NCBI GenBank assembly: GCA_041744575.1
Contig: JBGTKP010000045.1
Span: 62,001 to 126,000, forward strand
Reading direction: 5' to 3'
Origin: JTS-RE37 sp041744575
GTDB lineage: Bacteria > Bacteroidota > Bacteroidia > Flavobacteriales > Flavobacteriaceae
Length of the DNA stretch: 64,000 nt
Shown: one piece after another, positions 9,685 to 17,761 of the stretch
Layout of the letters: each line of letters begins with the position of its first letter
How positions within the stretch are numbered: the first letter of the stretch is position 1
Notes under the pieces: generated by a model
What the model saw: only the letters and a program-made list of their open reading frames with translations
Told to the model about the DNA's origin: nothing
Databases searched by the model: none
Program-made: the position numbers and the translations under genes

Positions 9685-10797
9685 TCAATTCATTTTTATC
9701 ACGGCCTTCATGTTGAGTGCCAGGATGGATTCCTTAAAAGCCTTTTGAATATCCCCAAAGGGATAAATATTCATATAATTTTCGGCGGGAAATACTCCAG
9801 TGAGGAGTAATTTCTGAGCCGCCATATAATCATCTCTGCAGGATCCCATGGAACCCCTCATGTTCAGGGAGGTCCTGGTCAGGTGGGTGGCATTGATCGC
9901 CACATCCACAGGATAAGTGGCAATAACACAGATATCCCCTTCGGGGCGAACGACAGCAATTGCTTCGGTGAGCACCTGGGGTACCCCGGAGCACTCTATT
10001 AACAGATCAACTTTGCCATGAGTACCAAAAGGGATGCCATGAGCGTCGGCAATTCCTGCCTCAAGCTGTTTTTTCAGTGGATTTTCCGGAGAAACTATTG
10101 CAGTGATAAAATCGCGCTCCGCCGCAATGCGGAGTCTGATATCCCTGTCCTGGGCTACGCCTGTAACCAGCACCCTGGCTCCTGCAGCTCTTGCAAGTTC
10201 GGCTGCCATCATTCCGATGATCCCGCAGCCTGTTACAACAACATCTTGTCCGGGTTTGATATGGCATTTGTTGTGCAGCGCATTCACCACTACTGAAAGC
10301 GGTTCGACCAGTGCACCCTGCTCCGGGGTAAGACCGGAAATTAACGGAACCACACGATCCGACTCAAGTACCACCTCCTGTGCGAAACCTCCATTTCTGT
10401 GAAAGCCAATGATCTGTTTGGTAGGACAAAGATTCCATTTGGCAACACTGCACGCAGGGCAGGATTCATCACGACAGCCGAGCATCGCCAAAGGGGTAAA
10501 TATATCCCCCACTTTCAGACCGCCGTGATCTCCGGGGCCCAGTTCCAAAATTTCCGCGGTAAACTCGTGGCCGATGATCCTGGGTCTTTGCACCCAGTCA
10601 AAATTTGGTTTCCCCAGGGTGGCACTATTATCAGAACCACAAATTCCTGTATATAAGGTTTTGGCTCTGAGCTCTCCCGACCGCAATGCCGGCAAGTCCA
10701 CATCAACTATGGCCGTGTTGGCCGTAAGCGATTTTCCGGAAGTCACAGAAATGGCTTCCCGGCCTTGTAAACAAAGGCCTTGTACAGATGAATTCAT
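9685..10797 (-). CDS. Zinc-dependent alcohol dehydrogenase (MDR superfamily)
   Basis: A 370-residue medium-chain dehydrogenase resembling sorbitol and L-threonine dehydrogenases. The catalytic zinc site is visible as Cys53 (GICGSD) with His77-Glu78 (GHE), and the structural zinc loop as Cys108, Cys113, Cys116 and Cys124. The cofactor-binding motif is VVTGCGIIGMMAAEL in the middle of the chain. It probably oxidises a polyol or sugar hydroxyl to a ketone with NAD(P)+. It sits between the Gfo/Idh and SDR genes of the minus-strand sugar operon, with a 100-base gap on its upstream side. Confidence 0.87.
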   Translation of the reverse strand: MNSSVQGLCLQGREAISVTSGKSLTANTAIVDVDLPALRSGELRAKTLYTGICGSDNSATLGKPNFDWVQRPRIIGHEFTAEILELGPGDHGGLKVGDIFTPLAMLGCRDESCPACSVAKWNLCPTKQIIGFHRNGGFAQEVVLESDRVVPLISGLTPEQGALVEPLSVVVNALHNKCHIKPGQDVVVTGCGIIGMMAAELARAAGARVLVTGVAQDRDIRLRIAAERDFITAIVSPENPLKKQLEAGIADAHGIPFGTHGKVDLLIECSGVPQVLTEAIAVVRPEGDICVIATYPVDVAINATHLTRTSLNMRGSMGSCRDDYMAAQKLLLTGVFPAENYMNIYPFGDIQKAFKESILALNMKAVIKMN

Positions 10798-10897
10798 CCA
10801 ATTTGTATTTTTTTTCTCAGCCTATGACTGCAGATCCGGTTAATACTCCCTTGTTGCAGATTCCGGAAGGCCTTTTATGTGCTGTTTTTGCCATCAT

Positions 10898-12058
10898 TTA
10901 TTCCTTCCAGTCGACCCCTGTTGTCTTCCAGCTTTTAGATTTTGCCGAATCCAGTACGGCTTCACAAACCTTCTGTGTTTCCTGAGCCTCTCTGAAGGTA
11001 GGGAAACATTGGGTGTTGTCCTCGATGCTTTTAAAAAAATCGGCTACATGATGAATAAAGCTATGTTCATAACCGATGGAAAGTCCCGGGACCCACCATT
11101 TATCCATATAGGGTTGATCCCCGTCCGTAACATGTATGGAACGCCAGCCACGTTCAACGGATTCATTGCGATGATCAAAATATTCAAGGCGGTTGAGGTC
11201 GTGCAGGTCCCATTTTATGGAGGCATGTTCCCCATTGATCTCAAACGTATAAAGTGCCTTATGTCCGCGTGCATACCGGGTCGATTCAAAAACACCCAGT
11301 GAGCCGTTGTTAAAATGACAGTGAAAGATGCAGGCGTCATCAATCCCAACCTGCTGTATTTCTCCGGAACCCGTGTGGACCCGTTCGCGGATAAAAGTTT
11401 CTGTGACCGCCGAAACATCTTTAATACCTCCGTTGAGCCACATGGCAGTATCAATGCAATGCGCCAGCAGGTCACCGGTTACCCCGGACCCTGCGGCATC
11501 ATTATCAAGCCGCCACAGACCTTCCCCTCCCTGTGGAAGTTCAGGGCTGATGGTCCAGTCCTGCAGAAAATTGGCGCGGAAATGGAATATTTTCCCCAGT
11601 TTTCCCGCGTCAACAAATTGTTTTGCAAGGGTCACGGCAGGTATCCTGCGGTAATTGTAATAGACGGTATTCCGTACCCCGGATTTTTCAACAGCTTCCA
11701 CCATGGGCTGCCCTTCAGCAACCGTTCTCGCCAGGGGTTTTTCACATAGGATCATTTTTCCGGCTTTTGCCGCTGCAATTGCAATCTCCGCATGCATGTT
11801 ATTTGGAGTGCAGATATCCACGGCATCTATGTCATCTCTGGCTACCAGTTTTCTCCAGTCGGTTTCGACAGACTCGAATCCCCATTGTCTTGCGAATGCG
11901 TCAACTCGCTCCTGATTACGCGCACATACAGCTTTGAGGATCGGGGTATGCTTCAGATCCGGGAAAAAATCTCCCAGTCTTTTATAGGCATTGGTATGGG
12001 TCCTTCCCATAAAGCCATAACCTACCAAGCCGATGCGTATTTCTTTTTTACCTGTCAT
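10898..12058 (-). CDS. Gfo/Idh/MocA family oxidoreductase
   Basis: The second Gfo/Idh/MocA dehydrogenase of the operon (386 residues). It has the Rossmann motif GLVGYGFMGRTH at residues 9-20 and the signature LCEKPLARTVAEG near residue 95. It is longer than the 330-residue member downstream and is clearly a different subfamily, of the type often paired with sugar isomerase TIM barrels. It follows the TIM-barrel gene by 49 bases. Two such enzymes in one operon would suit a redox cycle, such as oxidation at one carbon followed by re-reduction; that role is inference. Confidence 0.88.
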   Translation of the reverse strand: MTGKKEIRIGLVGYGFMGRTHTNAYKRLGDFFPDLKHTPILKAVCARNQERVDAFARQWGFESVETDWRKLVARDDIDAVDICTPNNMHAEIAIAAAKAGKMILCEKPLARTVAEGQPMVEAVEKSGVRNTVYYNYRRIPAVTLAKQFVDAGKLGKIFHFRANFLQDWTISPELPQGGEGLWRLDNDAAGSGVTGDLLAHCIDTAMWLNGGIKDVSAVTETFIRERVHTGSGEIQQVGIDDACIFHCHFNNGSLGVFESTRYARGHKALYTFEINGEHASIKWDLHDLNRLEYFDHRNESVERGWRSIHVTDGDQPYMDKWWVPGLSIGYEHSFIHHVADFFKSIEDNTQCFPTFREAQETQKVCEAVLDSAKSKSWKTTGVDWKE

Positions 12059-12107
12059 TGTGTATACATTTTCCTGAAATTTTCCGGAATTCAGAGCGGC
12101 TCAGCTA

Positions 12108-13160
12108 TTATTTTTCTGGCTCGTACCATCCGTGAAGTTCCCGCACCTGAATCATGGCGCCAAGCACATCATTCCAGGTTTTTGATTGCTTCATCACATC
12201 GTTAGGGAACATGCAGCCATCCCAGCAGATGTGGTGCATTTTTTTAGTAAGTTTACCCTGCTCATCTCGTAGCCAGTGGCCTGCATCAACGGGGATATCC
12301 AGCTTACCATTGGGATCATTTGCCAGGCAATGCCGCCCCGTTTTGTCATGCGAACCGGATCCGAAGACCGTGCCATCATTTTGTGCCACATGAAAGTCGA
12401 TGGTCCATGGCCTTAAGGCGGCGGTGAGGGTTTTTAGGCCCTGTGTCAGGGTGGCCCTGTCCTCCCAGGTAAAATCGGCGGGCAATATTCTTTCATCCGC
12501 TTTATTCGTTCCAAGGAGATACAGGAGGGTATGGGCCATATCTGCCTGAAATCCTATGTTTTGCCTGTTGGTTTGATCCAATAACTCCAACATGGATTTC
12601 CATCCGTGCATTCCTCCCCAGCAGATCTCTCCTTCGGCAGCAAGGGATTCCCCGTAATCCGCCGCTATATCGCAGGCCTCACGAAAAGTCTTCGCGATAA
12701 GCTTTGAGTTCCCTGCCGGATCCTTTGCCCAGCTACCGGGATCGACCGAGGAATCAATACGGACAACCCCATAAGGCCGGATACCCTGTTCCCTGAGTTT
12801 TTGTGCTATATGGCAGGATTTACGGACCTGGGACAGAAAACGGTCCCGTTCCTCTTTGCTTCCCATGGCGGAACCTCCACCTGTAGGACTCCAGACCGGA
12901 GCTACCAAACTCCCGATTTTCAGGTCATTGGCAGCGGCCTTATCTGCCATTGCACGGATGCCGTCATCTGAGGCATTTATGTCCATATGCGGTTCAAATA
13001 GGAAGAGATCAAAGCCGTCAAATTTGATACCGTCCACTTCCGCATTCGCGGTGAGTTCAATCATCGTATCAATCGAAATAGGAGGTTCTGAATCTGGCCC
13101 TTTGCCAACCACCCCTGGCCATGAGGCGTTGTGAAGTTTCGGGAAATTGTGTTTTTGCAT
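12108..13160 (-). CDS. Sugar phosphate isomerase/epimerase-like TIM barrel
   Basis: A 350-residue xylose-isomerase-like TIM barrel and the first gene of the minus-strand operon. Candidate metal ligands lie in the usual places: Glu in LAAEGEICWGG, Asp in GFQADMAHTLLYL and His in TIDFHVAQND. There is no signal peptide, so it is cytoplasmic. The family includes isomerases, epimerases and, in newer work, lyases acting on 3-keto sugars. With two Gfo/Idh enzymes beside it, a keto-sugar substrate is plausible but not shown. Confidence 0.82.
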   Translation of the reverse strand: MQKHNFPKLHNASWPGVVGKGPDSEPPISIDTMIELTANAEVDGIKFDGFDLFLFEPHMDINASDDGIRAMADKAAANDLKIGSLVAPVWSPTGGGSAMGSKEERDRFLSQVRKSCHIAQKLREQGIRPYGVVRIDSSVDPGSWAKDPAGNSKLIAKTFREACDIAADYGESLAAEGEICWGGMHGWKSMLELLDQTNRQNIGFQADMAHTLLYLLGTNKADERILPADFTWEDRATLTQGLKTLTAALRPWTIDFHVAQNDGTVFGSGSHDKTGRHCLANDPNGKLDIPVDAGHWLRDEQGKLTKKMHHICWDGCMFPNDVMKQSKTWNDVLGAMIQVRELHGWYEPEK

Positions 13161-13410
13161 TCTGACAGATTTATGCGGGATCCTTATTGTTTTATGAGCG
13201 CTGCCCGGACCGGGAGGTCTATTTTGTCCTAAATTAGCTAAAAATCACAAATGAGGAAAATATAAAATTGGCATTAATTTATTGGACATTTATTAAAAAA
13301 TATAGAAGTCAATTGTAAATTAATTATGTTTATAGGATTTTTATTTTGATCTTTTACCTGTATTTATAACCATTCAATAGTCAATCTTAAATTAACCAAA
13401 CCAACAATTT
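13161..13410. promoter_or_regulatory. Divergent intergenic region between the two sugar operons
   Basis: A 250-base AT-rich region separating the divergent starts of the TIM-barrel operon (minus) and the MFS operon (plus). It must contain promoters for both, and a shared regulator site is likely because the two operons appear functionally linked. No exact Bacteroidota -7 box (TAnnTTTG) was found, only near matches such as TATGTTTA around 13327. No transcription regulator gene lies next to it. Confidence 0.5.
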
Positions 13411-14685
13411 ATGGAAAATACAACCACGGCAACAAATATAAACAGCCTCAGACTTTTTTACGGCAGCTGTTTCGCTTTGATTACAACGGCGCTGTCCTTC
13501 AGTATCCGCGCAGGGATCCTTCCCCAGTTGGGAGAAGAACTTAACCTGAGCGCTGAGCAGTTAGGATTTATTAATTCTATGTGGTTTCTCGGATTTCCCA
13601 TCTCTATGGTGATCGGAGGATTGATTTACCATTCGGTAGGCGGAAAACGCATCATGCAATTCGCCTTTTTTGCCCATGCCCTCGGCATCATTTTGACGAT
13701 TTACTCCGGGAGTTATACCGGTCTGCTTATCTCCACACTATTGATCGGACTCGGGAACGGATGTACGGAAGCAGCCTGTAACCCGATGATCGCCGATGCA
13801 TATGAAGGGAACAGGATGAGTAAAATGCTGAACAGGTTTCATATGTGGTTTCCGGGAGGTATCGTGATTGGAAGCCTGGTTTCAAAATTTATGACAGACA
13901 GCGGTATTGGGTGGGAAACGCAGATCTGGGTGATCATGATCCCAACCCTTATTTATGCTTACCTCTTCTTCGGGCAGAAATGGCCAACAGCCAAAGTACA
14001 GGAGGCAGCCCGGATTACCGGGAACCTCAAGGCAATGATCAACCCTTTATTTCTGTTCATGTTCTGCTGTATGGCTCTTACTGCCATCACTGAGTTCGGC
14101 CCGCAGCAATGGGTGGGACTGATATTGGCAAAAAGCGGCGCGCAACCTATGCTCATCCTGGCTCTTGTTACCGGACTTATGGCTGTCGCACGATATTTTG
14201 GAGGAGAAGTGGTACATAAATTTGATCAGACCGGAGTGCTCTTAGGCGGTGCTGTACTGGCCACTATTGGCATTTACCTATTTAGCACGCAGACTGGAAG
14301 CATGGCCTATGTAGCTGCCATCTTCTTCGCGCTCGGAGTGGCCTATTTCTGGCCGAATATGATCGGTTTTGTCGCTGACAAAATCCCAAAAAGCGGAGCG
14401 CTCGGGATGTCTGTTATCGGTGCTGTTGGGATGTTCTCTACTTCCATCTTTCAGCCTATTATTGGTAGATGGATAGATGCTGATAAGGCAGAAGCTGCCA
14501 CCCAGGGTCTTACCGGAGATGAACTTGATCTGGTGGCCGGACAGGACACCCTTGGTACCATGGTTACTTTTCCAGCTATCTTAATTGTGCTTTTCATCAT
14601 TCTCTGGTTCTGGATGAAGAATCGAAGGAAGACCTCCACTGCCGCCGCGCACTCGCCGGCAGGCCAGGGGAGCAGCGAACTTTAG
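13411..14685 (+). CDS. MFS transporter, sugar type
   Basis: A 424-residue inner-membrane carrier with the 12 hydrophobic segments of the major facilitator superfamily. The first half contains LGFPISMVIGGLIYHSVGG with the loop 2-3 small-residue pattern and GLGNGCTEAACNPMIADAY, reminiscent of the fucose/glucose:H+ symporter branch. The C-terminus is a short polar tail. It is the first gene of the plus-strand operon and is followed after 14 bases by a ketose-epimerase gene, so it probably imports the sugar that the locus degrades. Confidence 0.88.
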   Translation: MENTTTATNINSLRLFYGSCFALITTALSFSIRAGILPQLGEELNLSAEQLGFINSMWFLGFPISMVIGGLIYHSVGGKRIMQFAFFAHALGIILTIYSGSYTGLLISTLLIGLGNGCTEAACNPMIADAYEGNRMSKMLNRFHMWFPGGIVIGSLVSKFMTDSGIGWETQIWVIMIPTLIYAYLFFGQKWPTAKVQEAARITGNLKAMINPLFLFMFCCMALTAITEFGPQQWVGLILAKSGAQPMLILALVTGLMAVARYFGGEVVHKFDQTGVLLGGAVLATIGIYLFSTQTGSMAYVAAIFFALGVAYFWPNMIGFVADKIPKSGALGMSVIGAVGMFSTSIFQPIIGRWIDADKAEAATQGLTGDELDLVAGQDTLGTMVTFPAILIVLFIILWFWMKNRRKTSTAAAHSPAGQGSSEL

Positions 14686-14699
14686 AATTTTCCTTAGGC

Positions 14700-15545
14700 A
14701 TGAAGATCGGAATGAATATGTTGCTCTGGACCAACCATGTCACAGAGGAACACTATGGCATAGTTGATCGGTTAAAACAAACCGGCTACGATGGGATAGA
14801 GTTGTTCCTGGGAGAGGGGAATGCATCGCACTATGCCAAGCTGGGGAATCATTTTTCCGATCTTGGTTTGGGAGTTACCTGCGTGGCCTCCCTCAGCCCG
14901 GAAGAAAATATCGCGAGTCCTGACAGGCGCATTCGCGATGCCGGTTGGGAAAAACTCAGATGGTCGATTGATATGGGAGCCGCCCTACAAGCGGAAGTGA
15001 TCTGCGGACCTTTTCATTCCAGTTTTGCTTTCTTCACCCGTCAGCCTCCCACCGAAACCGAAAGAGCTTACAGCATTGAAATGCTTGGCAGGGCAGCGGA
15101 ATATGCTCTGGATGCCGGAATCATGCTTGCTCCGGAGGCGCTTAACCGCTTCGAATGTTATCTGTACAATACAATGGCCGACCTGAAAACACTGGCTTCG
15201 CAGGTCAACCATCCCGCACTTGGCGCCATGTACGATACCCACCATGCCCATATTGAGGAAAAGTCACAGACGGCCGCCATTATGACCATTGCCCCCTGGC
15301 TAAAGCATGTCCATATCAGTGAAAACGACCGGGGAACCCCGGGGAGTGGTCAGGTGCACTGGGAAGAAGTATTCCGGACACTGAAGGACACAGGATATGA
15401 CGGGTGGCTTACCATAGAGGCTTTCAGTACCATCATTCCAGAATTTGCAAATGCCATCAATGTATGGAGGGACTATTCTCCTTCCGAGGAAGTTTATACC
15501 AAAGGCCTTCGCTTTATCCGCGAGGGTATGGGAATAAAAGTATGA
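14700..15545 (+). CDS. D-tagatose 3-epimerase/D-psicose epimerase-type TIM barrel
   Basis: A 281-residue ketose 3-epimerase family protein. The four metal ligands can be placed as Glu146 (EALNRFE), Asp179 (MYDTHH), His205 (HVHISEND) and Glu240 (TIEAF). Their spacing is the same as the ligands E152/D185/H211/E246 of the Pseudomonas cichorii D-tagatose 3-epimerase, which is strong support for a working Mn-dependent epimerase fold. The segment RGTPGSGQVHW is also typical. It lies between the MFS and ThuA genes in a tight operon. It may act on a ketose or a 3-keto sugar derivative. Confidence 0.87.
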   Translation: MKIGMNMLLWTNHVTEEHYGIVDRLKQTGYDGIELFLGEGNASHYAKLGNHFSDLGLGVTCVASLSPEENIASPDRRIRDAGWEKLRWSIDMGAALQAEVICGPFHSSFAFFTRQPPTETERAYSIEMLGRAAEYALDAGIMLAPEALNRFECYLYNTMADLKTLASQVNHPALGAMYDTHHAHIEEKSQTAAIMTIAPWLKHVHISENDRGTPGSGQVHWEEVFRTLKDTGYDGWLTIEAFSTIIPEFANAINVWRDYSPSEEVYTKGLRFIREGMGIKV

Positions 15546-15567
15546 ATAAATCGACTGGTAAAAGGAC

Positions 15568-16677
15568 ATGAAAGGGGCCGGATTTGTATTGCTGACATTG
15601 TTGTTGCTGTTGTCCTGTGAGGAAAAGGAGAAGCGTCAAAACGCAGATGTTGCTTCAGAACCTTTGAAAGAATGGCTTACTTTCGAGGGTGATACCCCTG
15701 CGGCAAAACATATTGTTTTGATTTCCGGAGATGAAGAATACCGTTCCGAAGAAGCCTTGCCTCAGCTGGCGAAGATCCTCTCCAAACGGCATGGATTCAG
15801 GTGTACCGTACTTTTCGCACAGGACCCTTCAAAACCCGGAATTGTCAATCCGAATTATCTGAAGAACATCCCCGGGCTGGAGTACCTCTCAGAGGCCGAT
15901 TTGATGATCATCTTCACAAGGTTCAGGGCTTTGCCGGATTACCAGATGAAATATATAGATGACTATCTGAAATCGGGCAAACCGGTGGTGGGCATCCGCA
16001 CAGCGACACATGCCTTTAACTTTGAGGGCTCCGAATCCACCTATGGACATTATAGTAACAACTATTCAGGGTCGAAAAAGGATTGGACCGACGGATTTGG
16101 CCGACTTGTATTGGGGGAAAAATGGATCACGCACCACGGCTCCCATAAAAACCAAAGTACCCGGGGCATTATCGCGGTAAGTGCCAGGGAATATCCTGTT
16201 ACCAACGGACTTTCAAATGGCGATGTCTGGGGGCCGACAGATGTTTATGGTGTACGGTTGCCTCTTCCGGGGGACAGCAAACCTATTATAATGGGGCAGG
16301 TGATGGAAAGGCAAGGGGAGTTTTCACAGAAGGATATATTTTACGGAATGCGACCAGAAGATGATGTCCCGGTCATTACCAACGACACAGGCGTGCGCCT
16401 GAACGATCCAATGATGCCAGTGGCATGGACAAAAAGCTATGAGTTGCCGGGAGGCCAGAAGGGTAAAGCCTTTGTTACCACCATCGGAGCTTCGAATGAC
16501 CTGCTGATAGATGGGACCAGACGGCTATTGGTAAATGGGGTTTATTGGGCCCTTGGCCTCGAGGTTCCGCAAAAGGCCAATGTGGGCCTTATTGGAGACT
16601 ATCAACCCACAAAGTTTGAATTCAGGGATGATGACTATTGGCTGCAAAATATCCTGAGGGTGGAAGACCTGCAGTAA
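15568..16677 (+). CDS. ThuA-domain lipoprotein
   Basis: An exported lipoprotein (lipobox LLLSC, Cys17) with a ThuA-like class-I glutamine-amidotransferase fold over residues about 45-270: HIVLISGDEEYRSEE, then ADLMIIFTRFRALPDYQ, then GKPVVGIRTATHAF. ThuA proteins are linked to trehalose and other 3-keto disaccharide metabolism in rhizobia and agrobacteria. In Bacteroidota they usually sit in loci with Gfo/Idh enzymes and haem lipoproteins, as here. It is the last gene of the MFS-epimerase-ThuA operon (22-base gap). Being periplasmic, it may act with the PVC-type haem lipoproteins. Confidence 0.85.
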   Translation: MKGAGFVLLTLLLLLSCEEKEKRQNADVASEPLKEWLTFEGDTPAAKHIVLISGDEEYRSEEALPQLAKILSKRHGFRCTVLFAQDPSKPGIVNPNYLKNIPGLEYLSEADLMIIFTRFRALPDYQMKYIDDYLKSGKPVVGIRTATHAFNFEGSESTYGHYSNNYSGSKKDWTDGFGRLVLGEKWITHHGSHKNQSTRGIIAVSAREYPVTNGLSNGDVWGPTDVYGVRLPLPGDSKPIIMGQVMERQGEFSQKDIFYGMRPEDDVPVITNDTGVRLNDPMMPVAWTKSYELPGGQKGKAFVTTIGASNDLLIDGTRRLLVNGVYWALGLEVPQKANVGLIGDYQPTKFEFRDDDYWLQNILRVEDLQ

Positions 16678-16807
16678 ATTCACGGGCAAAATTTCTATAC
16701 CCGCGCAATTATAGGCTTAAATGTAAAGTACTTCGCATAGATCTCAGAGATCGCCCCTCTGAATCATAAAATGATCTTAATCTCCAGGGAATATGGAGGG
16801 TTTATTC

Positions 16808-16815
16808 TAATTTTG
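16808..16815 (+). promoter_or_regulatory. Possible Bacteroidota -7 promoter box for the EcsC gene
   Basis: TAATTTTG fits the Bacteroidota -7 consensus TAnnTTTG exactly and lies 84 bases before the EcsC-family ATG. No clear TTG -33 element is seen at the usual spacing, so the call is weak. Confidence 0.25.
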
Positions 16816-16898
16816 AACTGATGTAGGCCATTGCCCGCTATCCGTGGTCGTAAAAATATTTCAAAAGCGCCAGGGCATTGAAACATGAAAAATAGCAA

Positions 16899-17732
16899 AT
16901 GGAAGTAACCCTGAATACATATTCAATTTCAAACACTGATAAGGCAGCGCTGAGGGAGGCCAAGGCCAGAATGGAACATATTGGCTGGGCCATGCAACGG
17001 TTAAATTCTGTAGGCAATGTCCTCGAATCCGGGATCAATAAGTTATCACCCAAGCAAAGGGAGTGGCTCAGGGAAATCAGTAGAAAGGTCTTACTGAAGG
17101 TGGTACGCACCAATCTCCTTTCAATGAAACATCAGAAGAAGTCTCCCATCCCGCATAATAACCGATATAAAGCCTTGGTGACCACCTCAGGTATGCTTGG
17201 CGGTGTTTTGGGCATGGCCGGATTTGTTGCTGACCTGGCGGTGGCTACCAAGTTGATGATGCGTTCCATCCTCGATATTGCCCGGGCACACGGGGAAGAC
17301 ATTTCCAGTTTTGATACCCAGCTGGCTTGCCTGCAGGTGTTTGCTCTCGGAGGAAAATCGGTTCATGATGACAGTCTGGATACGGGCTATTATGCCACCA
17401 GGCTTGCATTGAGTTCCACAGTAAAAAGCGCTTCTGCCTTTGTAGTGAAGAACGGATCCGATCAACTTGTGCAGGGGTTGCTGAAAAACAGTGCCAATCC
17501 GCTGCTGAGGGTGATAGGTGCCATAGCTTCAAGGTTTGGGGTCCAGGTATCCGAAAAATTTGTGGCTCAGGCCATCCCGGTCATTGGTGCCGCTGGTGGC
17601 GGCGCCATTAACCTGGCTTTTATAAGTCATTTCCAGAATATGGCAAAGGCCCATTTTACCATCCGGCAACTGGAACGCAAATATGGAGAACCTATGATCA
17701 GGGAGACCTATGAAAGTCTTGTCCTTGCCTGA
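16899..17732 (+). CDS. EcsC family protein
   Basis: A 277-residue protein of the EcsC family, named after a Bacillus gene beside an ABC transporter; its molecular role is unknown. Family features are the amphipathic hydrophobic central stretch (GMLGGVLGMAGFVADLAVA, residues about 100-120), the segment SILDIARAHGEDI, and a C-terminal glycine-rich hydrophobic patch (IPVIGAAGGGAINLAFI). It stands alone and converges on the RND permease gene. It is probably a membrane-associated protein. Confidence 0.85.
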   Translation: MEVTLNTYSISNTDKAALREAKARMEHIGWAMQRLNSVGNVLESGINKLSPKQREWLREISRKVLLKVVRTNLLSMKHQKKSPIPHNNRYKALVTTSGMLGGVLGMAGFVADLAVATKLMMRSILDIARAHGEDISSFDTQLACLQVFALGGKSVHDDSLDTGYYATRLALSSTVKSASAFVVKNGSDQLVQGLLKNSANPLLRVIGAIASRFGVQVSEKFVAQAIPVIGAAGGGAINLAFISHFQNMAKAHFTIRQLERKYGEPMIRETYESLVLA

Positions 17733-17761
17733 CACCGCCCTTTTCCCCCCGCCAATACATT

